64,000 bases of DNA from Desulfonatronum thiodismutans. Its GTDB lineage: Bacteria > Desulfobacterota > Desulfovibrionia > Desulfovibrionales > Desulfonatronaceae. Of this stretch, positions 1-8,576 are shown piece by piece. Under the pieces are notes generated by a model. That model had not been told where the DNA came from. It did not search any database and was given only the letters and a program-made list of their open reading frames with translations. The stretch covers positions 62,001 through 126,000 of the forward strand of contig NZ_JPIK01000010.1 of NCBI RefSeq assembly GCF_000717475.1, in the 5' to 3' direction. Made by a program: the position numbers and the translations under genes. Position 1 is the stretch's first letter; each line of letters begins with the position of its first letter.

Positions 1-738
1 TTTTTCCTGAGTAAGGGGCCTGGGCATTGGCGTTATCCCGCCATTGCCGTGATCGGATGGACGGCGTTTCTTGCTTTCAATCTGTGGAACTGGAGTTCAT
101 GGTTCCCGCCCATGGGATCCAGCTTTCTCAGCCATTTTCTCGGGCCGATTGACACGGAATGGTTCGGGAGGTTGATGACCGGGACGGCGCGTGTCCTGAT
201 GGGGGCGGATGTGGGGTTGTTCATCCTGGGGCCTGTCTTTCTGGTGGGCCTCGTGGCTCTTTTTCATAACGTTGCTTACGGGCGTCGTTTGGTCGATTTC
301 CTGGCAGCAACCATGTTTTTTTCATTAATTGGCGGAATCGCCATGTATGCCGATTTTCGCGCCGGCACATGTCCCGCGGGAAGATATCAGGTGATCCCGG
401 CTATGATTCTGGCCTGGGCAGCCGTGCGCATGTGGTTCATTGCCGACGTGTCGTGGCGTGGGCGATGGATGACCGCGATGATTCTGACGGGAATTTTGAG
501 CGTGGGCGTCGCCCTTTTTGTGGCGTTACATCCCAATTGGTGGTACCGGGCGTACCACCCGTTGTTCGGGTACATCCCGATTCAGAAATTTTACGGGTAT
601 CTGCCCATCTTCACCCCGGACGCCCCGTGGCTCAAGATTTTTGCCTGGAGCGTTCTGCTTCTGATCCCCTGGGGCGTTTATGATGCCTCAAGGTGGCTGC
701 TGGAAAAGATAAAATCAAAACGGGTTGTTGCATGCTGA
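1..738 (+). CDS. Polytopic membrane protein, C-terminal part (5' end outside window)
   Basis: The frame is open from base 1, so the gene starts upstream; 245 codons are visible. The protein is strongly hydrophobic with several membrane spans (for example around codons 17-31, 65-85, 95-112 and 150-170) and a basic cytoplasmic tail. I see no catalytic motif. Its position directly before a second large membrane protein and a row of glycosyltransferases suggests a role in envelope glycan assembly, possibly as a GT39/GT83-type lipid-linked sugar transferase, but that is inference from context only. Its TGA overlaps the start of the next gene. Confidence 0.75.
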   Translation, partial: FFLSKGPGHWRYPAIAVIGWTAFLAFNLWNWSSWFPPMGSSFLSHFLGPIDTEWFGRLMTGTARVLMGADVGLFILGPVFLVGLVALFHNVAYGRRLVDFLAATMFFSLIGGIAMYADFRAGTCPAGRYQVIPAMILAWAAVRMWFIADVSWRGRWMTAMILTGILSVGVALFVALHPNWWYRAYHPLFGYIPIQKFYGYLPIFTPDAPWLKIFAWSVLLLIPWGVYDASRWLLEKIKSKRVVAC

Positions 739-3089
739 GTCTCCCTATCATGACCACGGCCCTGAGCCTGGCCGTTTGGCTTATGCTGGTCCTTGTACTC
801 GGGGTCCTCGCACGCTCTGTTTTTTTGGCTAGCCGCCAAAGAATCGGCTGGGGCCGGACAAGCCAATACCTGCTGGGTGCGAGTGTCGTCGTCCTGGCCG
901 TTCTGCTCCTCCGCCCCCATGAGCACACCTGGCAAGGTCTGGATTCCTCGGCCTATAGGCTGATGGCCAAGGCTCTCTCCGAGGGCCGGCCCCTGCACAG
1001 CGTGGATCATGCTTTGATGGAGCTACCCGAGGAGCTTCGCCGCTGGACACTGCTTTCGCCTCAAATGCTCGAGCGCATCACCAGGGATCGTTCCTTTGAG
1101 ATCCCTGACGTTGGAACAGGCAACACGATGCCCTTTTTTCAGCCGTTATTGCCCCTGGCCATGGCAGGCCTTGACGCATGTTTTCCCGGAAAGCAAGGGG
1201 ATTATTTCCTTCCGATTCTTGGTCTCTTGTTCATGATTTCTTGCCTGGTGGCCGCGTCTGGGGGGGGCGGAGTGCCGGGTATTTTGACCGGATGGGCCTT
1301 CCTTATGGGCTCGCCGTTGTTGATTTGGATGTTCCGCGGCGGGTTTGCCGAAGCCGCTGGCGGAGCTTTACTGGCCTTGGCTTGGCTTTCCCAAATCATG
1401 CGTCCCGGAGTGGGTGGAACCCCCTGGGCTGCCTATTTTGCTTTGGGTATGTCGGTTTCCTTTCATCCTGTGTTTCTTGTGCTGGCAATGCCGTCCGCCG
1501 GGATATTCTTTCTCATGGATGACTCGGATTCCGGGCTGAAAAGGTTTGCGGGGCTTTTGGCGTTTATTGCCGGAATGTTTCCCTTTTACTTTCTTACGCA
1601 ATTTGTTGCCCAGCCTTACGGCCCGCTTTTTCAATGGAGCTCACTGGTTTTTAATTTTCAAGCCAGTGCTTCCCATCGGGTTGCGATGGTTTTCGCCGCG
1701 TTTGGCGGGGTATTTTTTCTTGTGCTCGGGGGTATGCGACACACTTTTGCAGACTTGTTGAAGCGACCAGCCTTTGACTGGCTGGAAAGAGTTTTTCCTC
1801 TGCTACTGGTTATATTGTGGTGCGTGCCAACGCTCATTACCATTACTCTTTGGTCTGAGAAAGCCCATGTGCTTCAGGGGTTGCGCGAACTCTGGCAAGG
1901 GCTGCAATGGCCCTTTGGCCTGTTTTTAGGCCTGGGTGTCTTTCTCACTCTTATAATCCGCAAAGCCACGATTTCCCGTTGGGCCTTGAGCGTTGCCTTT
2001 GTATGTCTGCCGGTATTTTTGTACCTCAAAGGCGCCGAGCAGATGGGGTTTTGGAGCCAGCGCCGTCTATTGCCTCCTCTTTTGTTGATAATCGTCGCGG
2101 TGTTCCCGGTGGTTGCCACCTGGGTACATGACCTTCTAAGCCGGAAAGGCTGGGGTAAACTGCCGGCATTGATTTTTCTTGCGTTGCTGCTTGCCGCGGG
2201 GTTGGCAAATCCCGTGCGCTGGCCGGCCCCCTACTTCGTACGATTTGAACAGGGGGCCAACCAATGGGTGGCCCAGGCCAGGGAAAGAATTGGGTCTCAC
2301 CTTTTGTTTGTGGATTATCACCCCTGGAGCGTCCCCCTGGCTGTTGATAACAAAACCAGAGCCATCGGCCTGAGCGAATTCGGGGAGAGAGGTTTCCCTG
2401 CCCTGGTTATGTGGCTGGGGGAGAGGTCGAAACTGGAAGAAGTCTGGTGGATGACGGCCTATGACAATCCCGGTCTGGAACACGGGATCATCCTCGAGAG
2501 CATGGGGCGGGACGCGCAGACGTTTTCACGATTGCGCAGCAAACATGCGTTACCGGCGGTGCGTACGGAATATACCGTGGATGTGGATTGGGTCAGGGTT
2601 CGCCCTTTGTCGGCAGAGGGTGCTCTCCCCGCCATGCGCAAGGTTTTTGACAGAGGGCCAACCGGGATGAGGGGGCCCTGGGGTAGGAAAGACATACGCC
2701 TGACTGACGATCAGGGTCGCTCTCTTCCTGCTGTCTGGAGCAGGGAAGGCAGTGGAATCATTGGACCTGTGCCGGAGCCTGGTCACAGTGTACGCTTCGT
2801 GATTCAGGCGGCATCTCACCAGGGAGAGCAAGCGCCAGAACAATGCATCCTCGTCACCCCTCCCTGGACGGATGAAGCGATAGGTTGTCTTTCTGTAGGT
2901 CATGGATTTACCGAAGCGGAGGTACTGTTAACGAGACCTGCTGATGCAACAGAGAGCATGGAGAGGACCGGAGTATACCGCCTCAACTCCAAAAAACCAT
3001 ATGATCCTGCTATTCTTGGTGTTTACGGTTTTCACTCGGATTTGGGGGTGCTTATGCACTTCATTGGCATTGAGATAGTGGCTGACTGA
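732..3089 (+). CDS. Large integral membrane protein, probable glycan-assembly protein
   Basis: The protein has about 785 residues. The ATG at 732 overlaps the upstream stop, so the two genes look translationally coupled; a GTG at 693 is possible but would overlap more deeply. Roughly the first 530 residues are a series of hydrophobic helices, followed by a soluble C-terminal part of about 250 residues. This architecture, many transmembrane helices then an extracytoplasmic domain, is shared by bacterial GT39/GT83-like glycosyltransferases and by DUF-type membrane proteins of polysaccharide loci. I recognise no diagnostic motif, so the function is assigned only from shape and neighbours. Confidence 0.8.
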   Translation: MLSLPIMTTALSLAVWLMLVLVLGVLARSVFLASRQRIGWGRTSQYLLGASVVVLAVLLLRPHEHTWQGLDSSAYRLMAKALSEGRPLHSVDHALMELPEELRRWTLLSPQMLERITRDRSFEIPDVGTGNTMPFFQPLLPLAMAGLDACFPGKQGDYFLPILGLLFMISCLVAASGGGGVPGILTGWAFLMGSPLLIWMFRGGFAEAAGGALLALAWLSQIMRPGVGGTPWAAYFALGMSVSFHPVFLVLAMPSAGIFFLMDDSDSGLKRFAGLLAFIAGMFPFYFLTQFVAQPYGPLFQWSSLVFNFQASASHRVAMVFAAFGGVFFLVLGGMRHTFADLLKRPAFDWLERVFPLLLVILWCVPTLITITLWSEKAHVLQGLRELWQGLQWPFGLFLGLGVFLTLIIRKATISRWALSVAFVCLPVFLYLKGAEQMGFWSQRRLLPPLLLIIVAVFPVVATWVHDLLSRKGWGKLPALIFLALLLAAGLANPVRWPAPYFVRFEQGANQWVAQARERIGSHLLFVDYHPWSVPLAVDNKTRAIGLSEFGERGFPALVMWLGERSKLEEVWWMTAYDNPGLEHGIILESMGRDAQTFSRLRSKHALPAVRTEYTVDVDWVRVRPLSAEGALPAMRKVFDRGPTGMRGPWGRKDIRLTDDQGRSLPAVWSREGSGIIGPVPEPGHSVRFVIQAASHQGEQAPEQCILVTPPWTDEAIGCLSVGHGFTEAEVLLTRPADATESMERTGVYRLNSKKPYDPAILGVYGFHSDLGVLMHFIGIEIVAD

Positions 3090-3152
3090 CGATGACTGCA
3101 CTCGAGCTGTTTTGCCTTGTCACTTATATGGACATCAGGTAGCAACCATTTC

Positions 3153-3923
3153 GTGAGCACGACATCTATAAAGAACCACAACCCTAGTTCGGCAGATACT
3201 GCCCTGATCATTCCGGCCTACAACGAAGAGGAGGCCTTGGGCTTTCTTCTCGAAGAGGTCTGCCTCCATGTGCCGTACCTGGACGTGATCGTGGTCAGCG
3301 ACGGCTCCATGGACAACACGGCCGGGGTGGCTCGACGCCATGGGGCCATTGTCCTTGACCTGCCTTGCAACCTGGGTGTGGGCGGGGCCGTGCAGGCCGG
3401 ATTCCGGTATGCCTTTGAGAATGGGTATGCATACGTGGTGCGCATCGATGGGGACGGCCAGCACCCACCGGCTGAAATCCCCAGGTTGATCGCCGCCATG
3501 GAGCAAAGAGGAGCGGATTTGGTCATTGGTTCGCGTTTCCTCGGAGACCAGTTCTACACCAGCACTTGGTTCCGCTGTCTGGGCATCCGCATGCTGGCCC
3601 TGTTTCTCTCTCTGATCTGCCGCAACAAGGTCACGGACCCCACGTCCGGCTTCTGGATGGTCAATCGCAAACTGCTCTATTATTTCGCCCATCACTATCC
3701 AACAGAGTACCCTGAGCCCGAGGCCATCGCCCTGCTCAGTCGCCATGGTTTCAGCTTCCAGGAGGCGGGGGTGCTGTTTCGGCCCCGCCTGACCGGTTCT
3801 TCCTCCATCCGGACCTGGGGAACCATCTACTACATGATCAAGGTCGGCCTGGCCCTGGTTATCGACCGCATCAAACCCATCGAGTCCAGGTTCGTTAAAA
3901 GCAGGGTTCCGGACATCCCATGA
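3153..3923 (+). CDS. Family 2 glycosyltransferase (dolichyl-phosphate mannose synthase-like)
   Basis: This is a cytoplasmic GT-A fold enzyme of 256 residues that would transfer a sugar from a nucleotide donor, probably to a polyprenyl phosphate. The N-terminal IIPAYNEE motif, the VVSDGSMDNT segment and the DGDGQHPP metal-binding motif are all visible. The GTG at 3153 follows AGGT and begins just ahead of the conserved core; a TTG at 3117 would add 12 residues without a ribosome binding site. Its stop overlaps the ATG of the next gene by 4 bp. The DUF2304 domain of that gene is a usual partner of DPM1-like GT2 enzymes, which supports a lipid-linked sugar donor role. Confidence 0.88.
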   Translation: MSTTSIKNHNPSSADTALIIPAYNEEEALGFLLEEVCLHVPYLDVIVVSDGSMDNTAGVARRHGAIVLDLPCNLGVGGAVQAGFRYAFENGYAYVVRIDGDGQHPPAEIPRLIAAMEQRGADLVIGSRFLGDQFYTSTWFRCLGIRMLALFLSLICRNKVTDPTSGFWMVNRKLLYYFAHHYPTEYPEPEAIALLSRHGFSFQEAGVLFRPRLTGSSSIRTWGTIYYMIKVGLALVIDRIKPIESRFVKSRVPDIP

Positions 3924-6259
3924 GTCTCTCACATTTGGTGGATCAGGTCCTTTTTTTCATCTCCCAGTGGGCCGGTACAACCACGCCCAGGGTGGCGGCC
4001 GCGTTCATCGGCCTGTTGGGCTTGATGCTGCTGGTGACGGCGCTCTGGGATCGGAGAATTCGACCTGTTCTGGGTGTTTTCGCGCTCCTGGCCTGCATCG
4101 TGCTGATCGGCATGGCCCTGGACACCAGGGTGTTGCACGCCCTGGCAGCCACGGACTTTCTTGTCCGCGTCCGCATCCTGATGGGGCTGGTCAGCCTGGC
4201 GGTCCTGGTGGTCACGGTGGAATCCATCCGGCGCTCCCATCTTCAGGAGCGCTACGCCCTGCTCTGGGTGGCCACGGGGCTGCTGATCCTGGTCACGGCG
4301 TTTTTCCCCCAGATTCTTGATCTGCTGGGCTTCCTCTTCGGTACGCGGTACGCCACGTCGGTGGTGGGCATCCTGTTCGTCTTCCTGCTGCTTATCGCCT
4401 TTCACTTTTCCATCGCCCTCTCGACATACCAGCGGAAACAGACCCGAATCGCGCAGCGCTGCGCAATGCTCGAGGCTCGTGTGGCCGCGCTGGCCGGACA
4501 GGTGGCGCGGCTTGAGACAGGCGAGGCAAAACCACAGGCCCTGAAACAGCCGATCTTTGGGCCTGAACCGAAAAGCTGTGGGCCCCGGGAGACCGAGCCG
4601 GTACCGAGGCCTACCCGCCATTTCCGGGGAACCCAGGTGGCCGCGCCATTGATTATTTCATGCTCTGTTCTGGCTGTCCTTCTGGTGGGTTTGTTCACCT
4701 CCCAGGTTATGATAGGTGATGAAGTCACCCATTTTTTCATGCTGGTTACCCAGAGCAAGCTCCTTCCTGAGCCAAACTTTCATGCCTATATTTCAACAGG
4801 TTGGGGGGAGTATTCCCGCGTGTATCCGCACGCCTTTTGGTGGCATTATTTTGGAGCCGTTATTTATAAACTTTTCGGCGGCTCATTTGCCGCTGTGCAA
4901 TGGTATCAGGCGGCATTCTGGGCGCAATTTCTGACGGCCGGTTACTTGCTGGCCAGGTCACGTGGCGGGGTGAAATCCCGTTCAGCAATTCTCTATCTAC
5001 TTGTCCTTGCTTCCCTGCCTATGGGGCTGATTTTTTCCGTAGCCTTCTACCAGGACGTGCCCATGGCGGCCCAGGTGCTCACGGCATTCTTCCTGCTTTC
5101 GCGGGGCAGGTGGGTGTGGGCGTCGGCTTTCATGGCTCTGGCCGTTGGGCTCAAGGTGACCGCAGTGCTGTTCATCCCACCGTTTTTATTCCTGCTGTGG
5201 TATTGGCAGAAAGATAGCGGTTCGATCTTAAAAACGTTCGGGAAAATACTTTTATGTTCTTTGATGATCAGCTTGGCAGTATGGAATACATCTTGGGCTC
5301 TTGGGAAATACGCCAAGGCCGACTACTATCCAGTGACCCAGGTGCAACGCCTGGTAAAAAATGTTGGTAATTGGCTGAAGCCTCAAGAAATCAAGCAAAC
5401 GCCTGCTCAGTCCATTGAATCACATCGGAAAGATGGCTCTTCACGACAAACCGTTCAAGATCCAGGTTTCACCAAAAAGAACAAGGAGGTTATTGCAAAT
5501 CATCCTGGTGATTTACGCATTCCAAAGAACTTTGTGGTTTATGGAGGCGGGTTGATTTGGTTGACATTGGCCTTGGGTGCCGTTGGCTATGCCAGGCAAC
5601 GCAAGGACTTTTCATCAGGTGGAAAGAATTCTCAATCCCCTTGGTGGCTGCTCGGGGTTGGGGTCTGGTATCTGGCACTCACTGCAGTGCTTCTGCGTAC
5701 AGCCCCGGATGCCCGGTTTTTTTTACCAGGCATTCCTTTTGTATTATTGCCCTTTTGCGAGGGAGGGGTTCGTCTTCCCAGACCCAGGCTTCTCCTTTCC
5801 TTTCTTGCAGCCCTGGCCGTATTGCAGGGTGGGCTTGTGCTTTCCAAAACCTATGATTTGCGACGGCTTGCCCCTGAAATACAACAGGCTATTCAATACC
5901 TAGAGACACATCCTCCGGAACCTCGCCGAATTTTCATGTATCCGGAGGGCAACTATCGACTCTTTCCCGTTCAGCATGAATGGTATATGAATTATTGGCT
6001 GAGGGATTTCTGGCGGGGCGACAACGACGCCAGAATTGCCATGTTGCATCACTTTGGGGTCGGTGCGGTGGTGATCAAGAAGCACCTCATAGCGGACGTG
6101 GATGCAGCCATCACCGATCTTGGAGTTTATCCCACAGGATTTGTCCGTGATTTGAGAAAGGATGCTCGATTTGTGAAGGTTTTTGAAAATGATGGCGTTG
6201 TTGTCTTCAGTGTGCCTAAGCCGGAGACGGAATCGTCCGTGTCTCAATATCCTCCTTGA
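3920..6259 (+). CDS. DUF2304 domain fused to a GT39-like membrane glycosyltransferase
   Basis: Two modules lie in one frame of 779 residues. Residues 1-180 carry four hydrophobic helices and the DUF2304 signature (RYALLWVATGLLILV, then a hydrophobic segment and a basic coiled tail). Residues 230-760 resemble an ArnT/PMT-type transferase: a GDEVTH motif after the first helix in the place of the acidic catalytic motif, many membrane spans, and a soluble C-terminus. Known DUF2304 proteins are usually separate small genes beside GT2 enzymes. The 4-bp overlap with the GT2 gene suggests one produces the lipid-linked sugar and this protein uses it. The acceptor is unknown. Confidence 0.8.
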   Translation: MSLSHLVDQVLFFISQWAGTTTPRVAAAFIGLLGLMLLVTALWDRRIRPVLGVFALLACIVLIGMALDTRVLHALAATDFLVRVRILMGLVSLAVLVVTVESIRRSHLQERYALLWVATGLLILVTAFFPQILDLLGFLFGTRYATSVVGILFVFLLLIAFHFSIALSTYQRKQTRIAQRCAMLEARVAALAGQVARLETGEAKPQALKQPIFGPEPKSCGPRETEPVPRPTRHFRGTQVAAPLIISCSVLAVLLVGLFTSQVMIGDEVTHFFMLVTQSKLLPEPNFHAYISTGWGEYSRVYPHAFWWHYFGAVIYKLFGGSFAAVQWYQAAFWAQFLTAGYLLARSRGGVKSRSAILYLLVLASLPMGLIFSVAFYQDVPMAAQVLTAFFLLSRGRWVWASAFMALAVGLKVTAVLFIPPFLFLLWYWQKDSGSILKTFGKILLCSLMISLAVWNTSWALGKYAKADYYPVTQVQRLVKNVGNWLKPQEIKQTPAQSIESHRKDGSSRQTVQDPGFTKKNKEVIANHPGDLRIPKNFVVYGGGLIWLTLALGAVGYARQRKDFSSGGKNSQSPWWLLGVGVWYLALTAVLLRTAPDARFFLPGIPFVLLPFCEGGVRLPRPRLLLSFLAALAVLQGGLVLSKTYDLRRLAPEIQQAIQYLETHPPEPRRIFMYPEGNYRLFPVQHEWYMNYWLRDFWRGDNDARIAMLHHFGVGAVVIKKHLIADVDAAITDLGVYPTGFVRDLRKDARFVKVFENDGVVVFSVPKPETESSVSQYPP

Positions 6260-6317
6260 AAGTAGTTGTTATCTGGTATCTATTCAACACAGCCTGGGGG
6301 AGATCCTCATCCCGTGG

Positions 6318-6400
6318 CTGGGTTTTCACCTTCACGGGAATGACGCGTTTTTCAGCGGCGTCCCTGAGTCAGTCATGCCCGCGAAGGCGGGCGTGTTTCA
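6318..6400 (+). repeat. Degenerate copy of the 80-bp double-hairpin intergenic repeat
   Basis: This stretch matches, in reverse orientation, the element at 23226-23306: a CACGGGAATGACG end, a short linker containing GTTTTTCA and CTGAGTC, then TGCCCGCGAAGGCGGGC. The left palindrome has decayed. It lies in the 237-bp gap between convergent glycosyltransferase genes and could act as a bidirectional terminator. Nothing else is visible in the gap. Confidence 0.6.
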
Positions 6401-6496
6401 GCTATCCCGGCCGCATCTACTCTGATGAGCTGAGTATTTACCACCAAACAAACCTCTCAATTAATCCCTCACGTTTTCTCCCGGCCTGCTCGCTTT

Positions 6497-7642
6497 TTAT
6501 GCCAAGGCCATTGATTGCGAGGCTGTGGCAAGCGCTCGCTCGTATACCGAAACAGTCTGCCTTGCGCATTGCGACCACGTGAATTTCTCTACTCTTGCGT
6601 ACCCTAATCTGGCATATCTGGACCAACTCTGCTGGTCTGCAAGCAACTGCAGACAAGCCTGGGCAAAGGCTTTGGGTTGTGATGGGTCGGCAAAAAGCGC
6701 TGCTGAGCCAAGGATTTCACGAAAAATCGGGATATCCGAGCAAACGACAGGGGTTCCGCTGCACATGGCCTCTAGGGGAGGAAAACCGAAGCTTTCGTAT
6801 TTTGATGGGAACACCAAGACTTGTGCTCGTTGGAAATATTCGGGCAAGGTTGCATGGGGGACGGGCGGCTCGATGCTCACGAAGGAGGAAATCCCCAGCT
6901 TCTCGGCCAGTTCGGCAAAGTTTTTTTTCCTCTCGTCTTCGATGCCCAAAAGGCGCAAGTGCGGTGTAGTTGTGCCCAAGGATTGGAACAGATCGGCCAT
7001 CATATGTAGAAGCAGGGGAACATTTTTATGGTAATACGGGCGCCCCACCCAAAGCAATTCGCCCTGTGGTCTCGGAATACCGATTCGTTCAGGTTCGATT
7101 AAATAACCTGGAGGATATCCATGATGGATTGCCGAGCAGCGTTCATGGGCAAGTCCCAGGAGCCGAGTCAGGATGTCTTTGTCGGTCTGTGACACAGTAA
7201 TGACATGAGCATTCCTGAGCTTGAGCAATCGTTTTTGCAGAATAAATCTGTAAAGCCGTTCCGCCAGGCTAACAGATCGAGGCATGACGAAGTTGGTGGT
7301 GTCATGAAGGGTAACAACAAACGGCTTGCCGTACGCCCAGGAATAGCCTGAATAGGGAAAGTGAACCAAGTCCAGATTGATTTTTTTGAGGAGGCGAGGA
7401 AAGGCGTACTGCTCCCAAAGCAAGCGATGGTTGCGCTTGATGGGTTCGACGGGACAGCGGACGAGCTGGAAATTATCTTGCTTCAGGACCGGATCACATG
7501 GATGGCCAGCGAAGACGAACACATCGTGAGCGCTTAAGGCATTATGGAAATCCGGACATCCCAGAAGCTGGCGGATATAGGTTTCAGCTCCACCGGTCCG
7601 GTTTGGAGCAAGTGCTATAGCGTTGATGCCGATTCGTGCCAT
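6497..7642 (-). CDS. Family 4 (GT-B) glycosyltransferase
   Basis: The protein has 381 residues, the normal length for a GT4 enzyme, and acts in the cytoplasm on a nucleotide-sugar donor. Visible motifs are the N-terminal GGAETY glycine loop, HHGYPP in the hinge, VGRPYYHKN at the start of the donor domain, and the donor-binding ESFGFPPLEAMCSGTPV segment with the E-x7-E spacing. It begins at ATG 7642 and lies 12 bp downstream of a GT2 gene on the same strand, so the two are probably co-transcribed. The specific sugar cannot be read from sequence. Confidence 0.88.
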   Translation of the reverse strand: MARIGINAIALAPNRTGGAETYIRQLLGCPDFHNALSAHDVFVFAGHPCDPVLKQDNFQLVRCPVEPIKRNHRLLWEQYAFPRLLKKINLDLVHFPYSGYSWAYGKPFVVTLHDTTNFVMPRSVSLAERLYRFILQKRLLKLRNAHVITVSQTDKDILTRLLGLAHERCSAIHHGYPPGYLIEPERIGIPRPQGELLWVGRPYYHKNVPLLLHMMADLFQSLGTTTPHLRLLGIEDERKKNFAELAEKLGISSFVSIEPPVPHATLPEYFQRAQVLVFPSKYESFGFPPLEAMCSGTPVVCSDIPIFREILGSAALFADPSQPKAFAQACLQLLADQQSWSRYARLGYARVEKFTWSQCARQTVSVYERALATASQSMALA

Positions 7643-7654
7643 GATGTTGCGCGC

Positions 7655-8476
7655 CTAAGATCTCTTTGCTGGATGTTCTGAGGAGTCTTTGCTTCTTCCC
7701 ATTGCCATCAGACCGTAGATGCCCACTATGCCCCATCTGACGCCTTGGTGGATTAAGGTTTGGGGAGCCAGAGGGCCAGCGTCCTGGGCCGCGGCCTGGA
7801 GTTCTTCCCGGAACTGGGTTTGGAAGTGAGACCCGCTGATGGAGCTTTGATGCCAGCGAAAGTCGGCCAAGGGTGCGCCGGGCACCCGGACCGCGCCGCC
7901 GTGCCGCCAGAGGCGCAGAGTCAGGTCGTAGTCAAAGGCGGCTTTCAGATCCTCCCTCAAGGGACCGGCTTGCTCCAGGGCTGAGCGGCGGAAAAACATT
8001 GCGGGCTGGGAGATGTAGTTGATGCACTGAATGGTGAAGCGACTGGAGAGAGGAAAGAACAATTCCTTGAACCGGGTGATGGGGCGGCGGATTTCCTGGT
8101 CTCGTTCGCCGATGATCCGGCAGGAGCCAAAGCACAAGGCCGCTTTTGGGTTTGTGTCCATGACCTCCAGGACGCGGGCGAGCGCGTTGGGGTGGTAGAC
8201 GTCGTCGGCGTTGAGCCAGGCAATGATTTCGCCTCGGGCCATGCGCAGTCCCTTGTTGATGGCCGCGGCCGGACCGGTGTCGGGCTCGGAAATCACGACG
8301 TCGATTTGATCCTTGTAGCGATCGATGATCTCAAGGGATCGGTCCGTGCTGGCCCCGTCCAGAACGATGTATTCCAGGTTAATGCCCTGGAATCGTTGGT
8401 TCAAGACGCTCCGAACGGTCTGCTCCAGGAAGCGTTCCCCGTTTTTGTTCGGGGTGATGATGGTGATGGGGGGCAT
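7655..8476 (-). CDS. Family 2 glycosyltransferase
   Basis: This 273-residue GT-A enzyme starts with the ITIITPNKNG motif, carries VLDGASTDRS and the GPAAAINKGL segment, and has LNADD as its metal-binding motif near residue 92. The C-terminus is weakly hydrophobic. It is followed within 12 bp by the GT4 gene, forming a two-gene unit that is divergent from the 1-6259 cluster. Enzymes of this subgroup commonly extend surface glycans; donor and acceptor are not predictable here. The start codon is preceded by the (GGGCTAG) heptamer array, so any promoter must lie in or beyond that repeat. Confidence 0.88.
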   Translation of the reverse strand: MPPITIITPNKNGERFLEQTVRSVLNQRFQGINLEYIVLDGASTDRSLEIIDRYKDQIDVVISEPDTGPAAAINKGLRMARGEIIAWLNADDVYHPNALARVLEVMDTNPKAALCFGSCRIIGERDQEIRRPITRFKELFFPLSSRFTIQCINYISQPAMFFRRSALEQAGPLREDLKAAFDYDLTLRLWRHGGAVRVPGAPLADFRWHQSSISGSHFQTQFREELQAAAQDAGPLAPQTLIHQGVRWGIVGIYGLMAMGRSKDSSEHPAKRS

Positions 8477-8477
8477 G

Positions 8478-8515
8478 GGCTAGGGGCTAGGGGCTAGGGG
8501 CTAGGGGCTAGGGGC
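8478..8515 (+). repeat. Heptamer tandem repeat (GGCTAGG, 5 copies plus 3 nt)
   Basis: Five perfect head-to-tail copies of the heptamer sit immediately upstream of the GT2 start codon and downstream of the TolC-like gene. The unit differs by one base from the heptamer array between fliP and fliQ (29461-29520). Confidence 0.95.
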
Positions 8516-8575
8516 GATAGGTAGATGGTGTTGGGTGATAGTTTTTCTAACCCCTCGCCCATAGCCTATCGCCTT
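8513..8575 (-). terminator. Possible terminator-like inverted repeat after the TolC-like gene
   Basis: GGGCGATAGG at 8512-8521 is complementary to CCTATCGCC at 8567-8575, bracketing a 45-nt loop that contains a short T-run. The stem is about nine base pairs, so this is a weak candidate for transcription termination of the minus-strand gene ending at 8577. Confidence 0.3.
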
Positions 8576-8576
8576 C

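Noticed and set aside
8478..8515. Heptamer arrays considered as CRISPR-like
   Set aside because: Units are contiguous with no spacers, so they are microsatellites.
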